From Halocafeteria seosinensis (Eukaryota > Sar > Bigyra > Bicosoecida): DNA of 62,286 bases. Location of the stretch: contig LVLI01000002.1 of NCBI GenBank assembly GCA_001687465.1, positions 1 through 62,286 of the forward strand. Direction: 5' to 3'. Positions 12,211-22,414 of the stretch are shown here, piece by piece; position 1 is the stretch's first letter; every line of letters starts with the position of its first letter. Both the position numbers and the translations under genes were made by a program. The notes under the pieces were generated by a model, which did no database searches, was not told where the DNA came from, and saw nothing but the letters and a program-made list of their open reading frames with translations.

Positions 12211-14051
12211 CTACAGCTGAGATGAGGCCGGTTGCCTTGCTTGGAAACCAAGGTGGTATACATGCGATGGTATCCGATCGCGGCTACGGAGAATATCTAA
12301 TGCTATTCTTCTCCTCTGATAGGGCATGTCGTCTTCCCGCACGTTGCCCATTGGGTATATATCGACGTCGTCTCTGAGGTACACGTCGTGGTCCTCTCCC
12401 AGAGTAGCAGCCGCCCTTATGATCATAATGCCACTGTCGTGTGGGTTTGTTACCCTTCGGAGAGTTGAGTCTGTTCTTGTTGTCCACGCTGGCAAAGAAG
12501 AGCTGCTATCTCGTCGTCGGAACGGGCATCGTCGTAGCCACCACTGCAATAGCTTGTAGTGAGCATGTACCTGAGCATGAGGGATAGAACCCTCGTTAGG
12601 GTTAAATAGCACCAGTGTTGACGCTTCTAGGAAGATGGAAAACATGACCCAATGGCCCGTGCTTAGCTGGACCGGTACTATTATTGTCTGCAGACGTTCA
12701 TGTTCCAAATTAGCTTAAACAGCTCTGTCAAGCCCTTCGGCTTTTGAGTAAGCGGACATGTTATCGTTCATCAGACTGGCAATAAATGCGGGTGTCCTGT
12801 AGCATACCTCATTGGCCTCCCCGTTTAGGAGACTGACTGGTACCCGAACTACTGTTCATGAACAGACAATGGCAGAACGGTTAAGGTTATGACCTGTTGA
12901 CGATGGCAATGATCGTTTCCGGATTAGATGATCGGGGCTCGCGACTAAACTTGGGGATATTCCTAGTGGCGTCTGTTAGAAAGCTGGAACAAAAAGAGTC
13001 TACTATCCACACTCTTCTTCCTCTAGCGTCAGCCCAGCGCTGAAACAGAGCTCCAGCTGCGTTGAGCACGTTGCTACGCAGCCACCTTGTCCGATTCACA
13101 AGACAATCAAGCTCCTCTAACAGAACTTTCCAGGATCCAATCTCAGCGACGATACAATTGTCAGGCCTTTGTGGGTGCCATGCGTTATGAAAGAGGGAGA
13201 TATCCGTCTCTGACAAGTTCCTAAGCTGGTCCCAAGCATTCTGGGCCCTTCCGCTTCTGCGCTGTGCAGGCTTCCATTCATGTGTTTCCACGACGGTCGT
13301 CTGGCGGGTTTGCTGGCCCCGTAGGTACTCAACATAAAGCAGGGGCACCATAAATGCTTTTGGTGCTGCTTTCGTCAGCTTAACAGCAGCACAACGGATT
13401 TTACTTTGCACAACAGTGTCACCTGTGAGGGGAGCGCTGTTAATCTGCACTCGACTACGTCCTTTATTGTGCTGGCGAGCTGCTTTTCTGTTGGAGCTTT
13501 TATGTTACTTGAGTAACTTGTTTAGGATGTGTAGCTCTACACACTGATCATCAGGGGAGAGTCGTAATATCTTGTTCAAAGTGGATCTGAAATACAGGGA
13601 GCAATTTGTATTACCGCCAGAGTTAACATGATTCCAGGACATCGAGCTTGTAACACGTACTTCATATTCCGTGGATACTTGAACGCCCATACCCAGTCGA
13701 TATCGGGGTCAGTGACGGCTCGGTAGAGGGACTCTCTCAACTGCGCGAATTGCTCCCCCTGTAACTCATCATAAGCGACACGTAGAATTTCTCCGAGAGG
13801 ATTCTTTTTCGGGCCTGTTGAAGATGCACTGCGTTCTTGGAACGGGTCTGCAAAATGGAAAGAACTGTCCTGAGAGTTATGCATGATATCTGCAATGCCG
13901 GACTTAACAGAGTCTACCTGAGCTCCCCGTGGTCAGGGCCTTCTCCTTCCAGACTGAGCGTTGACGATACCCCTGACATCGTTGGCGCAGGCATGGCGCC
14001 TCCTCCGATGCCTCCTGAGCAAAATCAGTGTTGTGTTACCTTACGGCGCAT
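12211..14051 (-). pseudogene. Ulp1/C48-like cysteine protease homologue, apparently inactive
   Basis: Minus-strand segments resemble the Ulp1/SENP deSUMOylase fold. RWLRSNVLNAAGALFQRW plus VWIVDSFCSSFL (about 13000-13090) correspond to the opening of the domain, and VQLSTGHWVMFSIF (near 12660) to the catalytic-His strand. Key residues look lost: the usual Asp after the His strand is in FNPNEG (Asn), and the DCG nucleophile motif reads NPHDSGIMII (near 12425), Ser for Cys, with no preceding Gln. An in-frame TAA at 12715-12717 also separates the two halves unless spliced out. Upstream exons at about 13505-13690 and 13576-13889 (DPDIDWVWAFK) continue the frame, and a possible Met is at 14051. 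Ulp1-like domains are common passengers or relics of transposons. This may be a relic or a non-catalytic domesticated protein. Confidence 0.6.
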
Positions 14052-14086
14052 GTCAGCAAGGCTGCAGGAACAGCGGGCCCGTCGCT

Positions 14087-14175
14087 GCTTAACACGGGCG
14101 CATACCGCTCCTCGTTAAGAGGATGCGGTCAACTCCCCGGCCGGTGGGCTATCTGTCACATATGTATGTGTGTGT
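14087..14175 (+). repeat. Dispersed short repeat, copy 1
   Basis: Runs from gcttaacacgggcgcatacc through the self-complementary core cctcgttaagagg, then ggtcaactccccggccggtg, to a (TG)n tail. It matches the copy at 19710-19796 almost end to end, and the inverted copy at 18123-18187 over its inner 65 bp. Confidence 0.9.
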
Positions 14176-14826
14176 GTTCTTTGGACTGGTCAATCCTGCA
14201 GAGTCTCTGGAAATCCTTAGACTGGAGAGGGTCCTCCATATCTGGAATGGATGAGATATCACCCTGCAAAGTCACCTGGGGCAATAGGAAATGGGCTACA
14301 AGTTGTAGCCTACAACCTCTTGTTTTAGCTGTATCAAATGCTGCTTACAAATTTCAATTCTCTTGTCGGTTGTTTCCGATGTTTGGACAAAACGAATATT
14401 CCCAGTTTCTTTGTGTTGCAAGAATGAGTCCTTCAGATCGTGATGGAATACTTTCGCCTTCAAGTTGTGAATATGCACGTAGTCATACCATTTCTCAACC
14501 TGCTTCCGAGTACGACGATTGTGACACACCAGTAGACTACGAATAATAGCTACGATCGAACATAGGAGGCTATTTACTAACTTTTTGTTATTGTACTCAA
14601 AGCATTTGTTCACTTGTTCAGGTTAATTTTTTTTTTTCGGATGTAACAGTCGCGAGGCTCTTCATCCACTCTCGTCTATGCGGTGGTTGCTTGCGCCGTA
14701 CGTTGGTAGTGTCTTCAGAAACGTGGTGATGCGACAGACCAAATGCATGATTGAGAACGCACTCCACTGACGATCGATCGATCTGGGAACAACACACTGA
14801 ATCATTCCCTTGGGTCTTAGGTTCTC
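14176..14826. other. Spacer with one unassigned minus-strand frame (14296-14613)
   Basis: Between the repeat and the 3' end of the NTPase gene. A 105-codon minus-strand frame at 14296-14613 contains VCHNRRTRKQVEKWYDY and looks protein-like (basic, amphipathic), but no family is recognised. It could be a remnant or a terminal exon. The rest (14620-14826) includes a T-rich run at 14626-14637. Confidence 0.35.
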
Positions 14827-17800
14827 TTAGCGATATTCGGTATGATGTTCAACATTACCAATACCTTTCCACAGTTTGTTTGTATCAGCCATATTAGACA
14901 ACGGTCGACCTTCTTTGTTTGACAACTCCTTTTTCTTCTCAGCCGTGAGCGGAAGTCCTCGGCCTAGATCCAGTGGCAACAAAGGAGAAGAACTGGAACC
15001 GTATTGCCGAACAGCTGCTTCCTTAGTCTCGTTGTTGAATTTGAGCGCAGCAACAAAACGATGGCAACACTTGAAAGGATCTCGCTTGCCTAAATCAGCC
15101 CGCATCTTATCGTACGCGCGCCGGGCGTCGCTAGGATTCGTGACCGAGCCATTGAGAATCGCCTCATCTTTTTGCTCACCTGTTAAGTACTGAAGATTAG
15201 GATCAGTGGTCTTCGCAGCGTCTCTGAAATACCCACTTAATGTTACCCTGCTTTGAATGATCACAGAGCCTGGTTTCCGGTTTTTTCGAGTCAGGAAGCA
15301 CATGTCGACTCCAGCAGATTGGGAGAGCAGAAAACAAATATGATCGAAGTCGAAGTCCGAGAAAGTGTCCTGAGGAGGAAATTTCTTAAACAAGCATTTA
15401 AGCTCAGTTCCGTCAACGTATTCCGAAGCAACGCGACTGAGATTCTTGCAAAAGCGGATGTCACAATGGACAGACTGGAGGTCAGTAATAACGCCTTCAG
15501 CCGCTGCGCTCAATTCAGGTTGATCGCCATCTTTATAGTCCTCAAGATAGCCTAGAAACCCCCGAAACGTATCCCATAGAGTTCGAGATGTAGATATATC
15601 ACGCTTCGGCACTGTCAAAAGCAGATGGTGGCACAACAGAGGTTCCGTACACTCTCCAAGGCCTGAGTGACTTAGCAACAGATTCTCAGAAACCATTTTA
15701 GTGATAATCGAGTTTAGCGTCTGGAGTTGCACTTTCTGTGGGTCATTATTCAGACGGCGCTCCGCTTCCTCGCAGATGCATTCTCTCAGAAACGGCTCCT
15801 CACTAATTACCGCGCGTTGGTCATGTATAGTCACTGCACTGTCAACAACTAGGCAGTCCATCAGCTTTTCCGCCAATTTCGAATCTGCAGCATCTAGCTG
15901 GATGGCTGCATAAATTGTCATCATTGCAGTGAAGCCCGAAACGTCTCCTTCTGCCGTTGGACGGTCGGACCGGAAAGCAGCTTGTACCAATTTTTGGATC
16001 GTGCTTTCCTTGAACTCCACCGTTTGTCGCACCGCTCTCTCTAATATGTTCTTAATCCCCGTCCATGTCAACTTCGTCACCTTCATTTTCTCGTCAATGG
16101 AGCGGACAAGTTCTGCGGCCCAGCGTCCTCTGCCTTCTAGCAATTTGACGTTTTGTCGGAACTGTTCGCACGTGTCAAGAAGGTTATCCCATGGACCGGC
16201 CACGTCAAAATAGACGAGGACTAATTCTCTGATGCGGTTAGCGGTAAATATGTCCACATCGTGCACTTCCCGGAGCAAAAACCGCGTACGTGAGAACTTG
16301 GCCATTTTCTTCAAGTGCGTGAAGGTCGACTTTGTTCCCACGTATACACTCCCGATTCCGTGATCCGCAAATAGAGCGGAACATACGACGTTCAATCCGT
16401 ACATCGCATCTGTCGTCAAAGTGAGGTCTTCGGAGTCACCACCGCTATCGTTCTGAGGCCCCTCGACAGGGGGCAAATCGGATTCGTGAGGAAGAGGCGA
16501 CTCTTGACCCGCTCTATCATAGTGCGAAATATGGACAAATACGCCCCGTCCCTCTTCTTTCAATTCCTGTACCTCGTCTATCGCCATGACAATAGTGACA
16601 TCTGGGACCAATTCTGTAAGTTTCTCTACAGCGGACTTAAGTATGGAATTCACTTTCGTACGATCAGGAACAATCAGGGTCTGATGATCAACCGACTTCG
16701 AAATCAAGGCCCCATTTTCGTCGGTGCTCAATCGACTGTTTATTAGCTTCCTGACTTCACTTTCACCACGCCCGTTGCGGAGAGCCCATAAAGCGGCTAT
16801 CTTCAGATCATCCTTCTTGAAGCCCCTTGCGCGCAGTTCGTCTAAAACCTCCGCCGCAAACTCCACGTATGCCGCCATAACAAGTTGTACAGTGGCGTAC
16901 GCTGCATTTGAAATAGCCACCCTCAACTCGTCCGACGGGTTATCACCAAGCTCGTACCGCAATTTCCGTAACCACCCAGTGATGAAATTCCACGGTTGGG
17001 TCACCATTGTACGCTGGCCTTTGTCTGCAACGTTACACAGAACAACCAGGGCATTAAAATACGGTTCAATCCCGAGCCAATAGAGCGCATGTGTTTTTCC
17101 ACCTCCGCTAGACTGACTGAAGATCGTACGATACGCGTCCTGTCCTCCGCTGCGCATACCACGCAGGATGCTCCCAAGAGTGTTCTGCGTCACCTCTAAA
17201 CCGACATGTTGCAAAAATTGCGGGATCAGTTTCCAATCTTTCCCTTCAAAGAAAGGAAGCGGTCGCTTTCTAAATTGTTCTGGATTAATGGAATGACCAC
17301 TTAGCATCCCAGTGTCTTTCATAGTCTTTTCAATAAGATCTATCAAATCATGGAGCTCTCGGCACGGTTCTACCCCTGCGTAGTAGCTATAGTTGACTCC
17401 GCCTGTTCCTGCAAACAAAAACGGCAAGGCAATTTTAAGACATCACTATGTGAAGAATCAAGTCACAGTAGCAGGTTCGCTCTGTTAAGATTTCTGTGGC
17501 TGATTCGTGTTTGATTACATGACCCAGCATTCCGATGTGAAGAGCAACGCAATACAAGACCAAATTAGGGTCATCTTGTATCCCCACTCCCTTAGTAAGA
17601 CCCAATGTATACCTTCCGTTCGAGCCGCATTAATTGGAGCTACATTTACTCGTGAGAATGCTACATTTTTTCGTCCCTTCACTGCTTGTTGCGGCGACCA
17701 CCGGAAAACGTCGGGACGCAACCCCTTGGCAATGTCCCTTGCTTGGTGTACAGCAACTTCACAATGACTCAGATCGATAAGGTACCCTTACCTGCTTCCT

Positions 17801-19067
17801 CACGCTTTCTCTTCCGAGTTAATCTCTCGTTTTCGCTTTCTGCGAAACAATCATACCGGATAACAAAGGCCTTCATGAGCACTCTCGGAGCCTCGCCTAA
17901 ATCAACAACGGGTTGGTGTGCATGGCGACGACATAACGATTCCCTTTCTCACGGCTGTTCGTCCCGCCGCCACAGCCCCATAGGACCGCAACTTCATAAT
18001 GACGGTTGGAAACGGCTGAAGCTTCCCATTTTGTCCCAAGCTGGACTCCCAACCCACGCCTAAGTCACCTATGAAATACTCTAATACACATCCAACAAGA
18101 CAGTTCTCACTACCGGTATTGGACACACACACAAATGTGACAGATAGCCCACCGGCCGGGAAGTTGACCACATCCTCTTAACGAGGATCCATCCCACCAA
18201 CACACCTTACTGGCCATGGTAAGCAGAGCTAGCTCAGGCTCTGAAGTCTTCGGACACAAATCGTGTGACCTACCTACTTAAGCAACAAGCCCCTAACCGT
18301 TGTCTAGGTCCTTTCGTCCAGCAGCATAAGTGCGCGTAAGACCAAATAATAAGTTGGATTGCAGGATCCCCTGCTTCATTGCTGCATCCCGCTGAGACGA
18401 CTTAGGAAGCCCACCAAAAAACTTCGGAGCTACAGGCTGTAACTTCATAATGACAAAAAGGGTTGGGAATGGATGAAGTTTCTCCTCCGTTGTGTCCCCT
18501 TTCAACTACCACCTTTAACTAACACACACCACCAGTCATCCAAAGCTTTCAAACGCATCAACTCTCTATGGATGGGTGGGAACTTACTTGTCTCGTGCTC
18601 GCATAGTTTCCTAATCAAGTCACACAGCGTATCGGTCAGCAAAAGTACTAGGAGGCCGTAAATGCGGTAAATATACCGGCTCCCGACGCTCTCCACTGTT
18701 CAACTTTCCCTCTCATTTTGTCGGTCTCATCGGGAGGGTACAAATCCATGAGCCGTTTCTCTTCATATGCGCGGCAAGCTCCACGGTCAGCCAAAAAGAA
18801 ACAAGCAACCACGAGGCTGTGCTTTAGCTTGTTCTGTTGGACGTCAGTAAGGGGCTCATCCGCTTTCTCTGGACATAGAAGCTCTTCTACTTCTTCAATG
18901 TCTTTTGACGCAATACTTCCCTCCCTACCCAAACATTTTGTAATGCGCTCAGCCCAACGACCTTCATCCGTCACTTTGCATTCGTCCGGGATAAACCAAG
19001 CAGGAATGCCTTTCACTGCTTTGGACAATACCAACTTTGGGACTTCCTCTGGAGCTGCAGCCACCAT
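14827..19067 (-). CDS. Large P-loop NTPase-nuclease protein, Crinkler/RHS-like
   Basis: The main exon (about 17412 down to 14827, about 860 codons) begins after a strong acceptor (TTTTTGTTTGCAG). It carries Walker A FSQSSGGGKTHAL (near 17110) and a Walker B-like strand TIVMAIDEVQEL (near 16580), and further helical ATPase-like sequence. Near 15240-15325 is AGVDMCFLTRKNR followed by VIIQSRV, a D...QxK/R pattern compatible with a restriction-endonuclease-like nuclease core. This pairing is that of Crinkler/RHS-type proteins and their proposed transposon ancestors. An N-terminal exon probably starts at Met 19067 (MVAAAPEEVPKLVLSKAV) and runs to about 18677. The 17.4-18.7 kb stretch between holds small exon-like blocks and an inverted repeat, so its splice pattern is uncertain. 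Exact specificity is unknown. Confidence 0.6.
17757..18500 (-). repeat. Three diverged copies of a short exon-like module
   Basis: On the minus strand three blocks contain the related peptides SHCEVAVHQ (about 17757-17780), RHYEVAVLW (about 17980-18010) and CHYEVTACS (about 18430-18460). Flanking DNA is also similar (caacttcataatgac in plus orientation at 17990 and 18441, caacttcacaatgac at 17757). They lie within the 5' region of the NTPase gene and may be duplicated or alternative exons, or decayed repeats. Confidence 0.5.
18123..18187 (-). repeat. Dispersed short repeat, copy 2, inverted
   Basis: Reverse complement of the inner part of copy 1: (CA)n, aaatgtgacagatagcccac, cggccgggaagttgaccaca, cctcttaacgagga. 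Its (TG)n tail faces that of copy 1, so copies 1 and 2 form a facing pair 4.1 kb apart around the NTPase-nuclease exon. Similarity ends at 18187, before the outer 35 bp present in copies 1 and 3. Confidence 0.9.
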
Positions 19068-19283
19068 TAAGACGCTATTTTAAATTGGGTTATTAGTCAG
19101 TGTGTACTGTACTGTATAGCTAAATTCCTTCTTGGGGGTGGGCCAGAAGAAGAAGTTGTAACCGGCTCCGGAAGACAGTCTTAAACCACCAAACTGATGC
19201 CTTTGTGCACTACAATAAAACCTCAGCTCAGCTCAAATGTTTTACTGCACTTTTCCGTCTTGAAATACAAATCTGCTGAGGTA

Positions 19284-19309
19284 GTGTGTGTGTGTGTGTG
19301 TGTGTGTGT
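19284..19309. repeat. (GT)n microsatellite
   Basis: About 13 uninterrupted GT units. Confidence 0.97.
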
Positions 19310-19568
19310 CCCATGCGCTTGGTGTGTGGAAGTTTGACGTTCAAGTTGTTAGGTTCAACATCCCACGACAGAATCGAAGGCCACGGTGCACACCGGTGGT
19401 ACGCGGCTGTAAGCGAACAAACCCAACAGTCTGAAACTCTCGACTTCAACATTCTCCGGGAAGTTGTTCCCGGTAAGTGGAATTCAGGTAGTCACTCAGG
19501 TTGATCGGAATAATTTTTCCGGATTCTGGATTTGTGCGAGAAAAACAACAGTGGTGGACATGGAATGA

Positions 19569-19594
19569 ATATATATATATATATATATATATAT
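19569..19594. repeat. (AT)n microsatellite
   Basis: About 13 uninterrupted AT units. Confidence 0.97.
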
Positions 19595-19653
19595 ACAACT
19601 ACAATGTGTGTGTGTTCATTGACGGGTATTCTTAGGGCTGAAGATATACGGCC

Positions 19654-19797
19654 ACACGGGCGCATACCGCTCCTCGTTAAGAGGATGTGGTCAACTTCCC
19701 AACTTCCCTGCTTAACACGGGCGCATACCGCTCCTCGTTAAGAGGATGTGGTCAATTTCCCGGGCGGTGGGCTATCTGTCACATTTGTGTGTGTGTA
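19654..19797 (+). repeat. Dispersed short repeat, copies 3 and 4 in tandem
   Basis: A partial copy (19654-19700, acacgggcgcataccgctcc through ggtcaacttccc) is followed directly by a full copy (19710-19796) ending in the same gctatctgtcacatttgtg and (TG)n tail as copy 1. The 56-bp offset gives a short direct repeat. Confidence 0.9.
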
Positions 19798-19860
19798 CGG
19801 CCACACATCGCGCATTGCTTGCCTCCGACACCCATCACTCTAGGCTTTGATTGCGGGAGT

Positions 19861-21082
19861 TTACATGTCACTGTCTTTATACTCTCTCTTCCGCGGCTGA
19901 ATAGGCCTGAGCAGTCTGTTTCTACGATTCTCCGCAGTGCTCTGCGAATGACTTCGCTGACGCTGAATTAAGACACGTTGAGACTCCTCCGCAGAAAAGA
20001 CAACATTATTAACGTATTTCAGGGATTTTCTACTAATCTGCGGAGGTCTTTGGAGGTTTCGGTTCAAGCTGATAGGCCTAAGTGACCCGGTATGACGACG
20101 TTCACTTCTAAATTTCGTAGTTCCGCAACGTGATAGTACGGGAAGCAAAAGTCGTGAGTACAGGTAACGTATGGCACCTGGCATAAGATAAAACCCAACA
20201 AAGACAGCGACTAACACAAATGTGATGTTGAGCAGAGCACTAACCCTAAGATGCCGGAGTCATGAGTTACTAATGACTCTTGGCTGGGGTGATTAGTCAC
20301 GCCAAACAGCACGCTTCCTAGCCATATAGAGTGGCAATTTTCAGAAGCTCAACACAATTCACGATCGAAACGCGATAAGGCAGTACCATATTCATCAATA
20401 TGTACGAGGAAATAAGGATGGTTGTCGCAAATACCATCTGTTCCAAGGCATCTCCAATAAACACCGCAACCAGCACGAGGAGCACTTTCCTCAGCATGAC
20501 AACTGCAGGCCACAAAAATCCTTTTCTGCGTTTGCGATATCCTTCGATTATTTTGTCAAATTGCAGCATCTGAGCTTTAGATGTTTTTCGTAAATGCCTC
20601 AATAAATAAACTGTGACCGCAAGTGGAAATCCGACGTAATTTGAAGAACTGTCATCCTCGAAGTCTTCCAGTACGTCCGTGTAGATATCATGGCTCCACC
20701 GAATGTCATAATTGGCAGCCACCGAAACGTTGCAGAGCGCTGTTTGTCTCACAAGTGTACATCTTGATGAATGATGAACAACAACTTTCAAAATCTTGTA
20801 CTGGTACTGTACAGTACGACACTGTAAGTGCAATGCCCACGGCTTCTTAGGTTGTATATTTTCTCACTGAATAAACAGTATGTGCTTCTCTATGATCGCC
20901 ATACAAGTGTAATACAACCCATATACAACCGGCAGATTCGACCGACTGGGCTTCGACGGCCGCACCACTGAGCTTGCGACCCCGGCCAGCGGGTTTTGAC
21001 AGCTTGGCTCAGCTGAAAGGTTTCGCCACAGATGTTGTGCCGGTTGTAGGAAGATGCAAAGTTTTGTAATAAGTTGCAACAA
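19861..21082 (-). CDS. Multi-pass membrane protein, C-terminal part (5' end unresolved)
   Basis: An exon from an acceptor near 20828 (CACTTACAG) to about 20330 encodes two to three hydrophobic segments: VGFPLAVTVYLLRHL, MLRKVLLVLVAVFIGD and MVFATTILISSYILMNMVLP, the last followed by Pro-Tyr and NCVELLKIATLYG. A second exon (about 20230-19861) gives another membrane segment (TFVLVAVFVGFYLM) and a long basic cytoplasmic tail rich in Arg and Ser. The pattern resembles the C-terminal membrane domain found on large protist surface proteins and TRP-like channels, but no diagnostic motif proves this. Sequence up to about 21082 may contain one more exon ending before 20866 (GTGAG donor). The gene looks truncated, because no extracellular domain is found upstream. 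Confidence 0.45.
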
Positions 21083-21376
21083 ACAATCCCAGTAGTCACT
21101 TCATGTACCATGGGCGTACTCTTTTTTTTTTGAAGTGGTACAAACAATAATTCCTGAACGATCCTAACGGACGTCCTTGGCAGAGGAACGTACACGTACG
21201 TACTACGGATGCGCCAGCAGAGTCGATGCTGAATACACGAGCAACACAAAGCTAGACAGGCAGATCCATAGCATACCAATCTTCGAATTGCTGGACACTT
21301 GCCTTCATACTAGAGGAACAGGGGGACACTTCAGTGATTGGTACTGTCGCATGGGTTTCGGGGAAGGTCAAGGGGA

Positions 21377-22329
21377 ATGGAAGGGTACGTGGATCAACAG
21401 GGACGCGTAAATTTCTCAAACTTTAAGAAATACCTAGACGAGCAAATCGAAGTCCTGGAGGATCATCTAAGGAAAAGGAACCCCAGAACCCTGTGTTTGT
21501 CGCCAGAGGCTGAAAGCATTATTCGAAGGTGTGTGCACCCGGCAAGAGCCACCAGTTAACGGGCCTGCTACAAGATATTGTCATCATTGACGTATTTTGG
21601 ATCAACAGTGTTACACAGAAAATCTGCTCCACAAAAAGCCATGATGAGTTTGCGCCCAAACTGTACAGGAAATACACTAGGGTAAGAACTGAGTCGACGA
21701 TGGGAAAAAATGGTGGAATACCACGTACTGGCTGCCAACTTGCAGGTTTTTGCCCTCAGATCTTACCGCTTATCCCACAATGTCTTTTCCCACTTCAAGG
21801 GCCAAGATTTACTTCGGGCTGTGAAGAGTCACTGGGATAGGCACTGCGCGCTTAGAGACACGTTGGCATCGCTGCTCCAGGCTCTAGAACACGACTACAC
21901 CTGCTCGAAGTATAAGAAGCCACTTGTGCTCGAAGGTGAGAAAAACACCCTCCTTTGGCTGCTTCAACAATTATAGATGCACCCCTGCTACTACAGCCGA
22001 TCGTCAATTCCGTCAGGAGGCCTTCAATGCAATCAAGGAAGCTTTTGCCGTTGAGCTACGTAGACAGTTCCACAGAAGGTTAAGCGGCGAAAGCACGACC
22101 ATTCCACTAGACATGTTAAAGCAGTACGCTAAACATTTTGTCTCTTGGTCATCCAGTTCTACAAGTATTTATAAATTTTACCGCCTGCAGGTGCTTGGGA
22201 CTCTTTAAACGACTGGCGACATGTACCGAGGATGTACACCTCTTCACAGAGATTACAGAAATTTGCACCAGTGCCGACGTCAGCTCGTTTGACAGTGGCA
22301 GATCAGTCTGTCGCAGACAGTCAATTTAA
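21377..22329 (+). CDS. Short cullin-like protein (N-terminal cullin repeat only)
   Basis: Five exons: 21377-21528, 21609-21681, 21746-21935, 21997-22123 and 22191-22329. They sum to 681 nt (226 residues) with GT-AG introns of 60-80 nt. The middle part (KLYRKYT, GQDLLRAVKSHWDRHCALR, LLQALEHDYTC) follows the pattern of cullin N-terminal repeats: LY.K, then L...W..H, then a 'YLdR.Y'-like helix. The next exons (FRQEAFNAIKEAFAVELRRQ, LSGESTTIPLDMLKQC) match the following helices. The cullin-homology domain that binds the RING subunit is absent: the frame ends soon after. It may be a truncated copy, a pseudogene or a stand-alone adaptor-binding repeat. Assignment rests on pattern alone. Confidence 0.4.
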
Positions 22330-22414
22330 AGTGGAGTCCAACCGCAAATTCGGTCTTGTGCAGTCTCCCGGATAACCAGGGACGAACTCCACCAACCTGG
22401 CCCCCTAGAAATGA

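Larger units (their letters stand above)
19068..19860. other. Spacer with microsatellites and repeat copies
   Basis: No supported gene. Contains a (GT)n run at 19284-19309, an (AT)n run at 19569-19594, and two copies of the dispersed repeat at 19654-19797. Short open frames here are products of the simple repeats. Confidence 0.6.
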
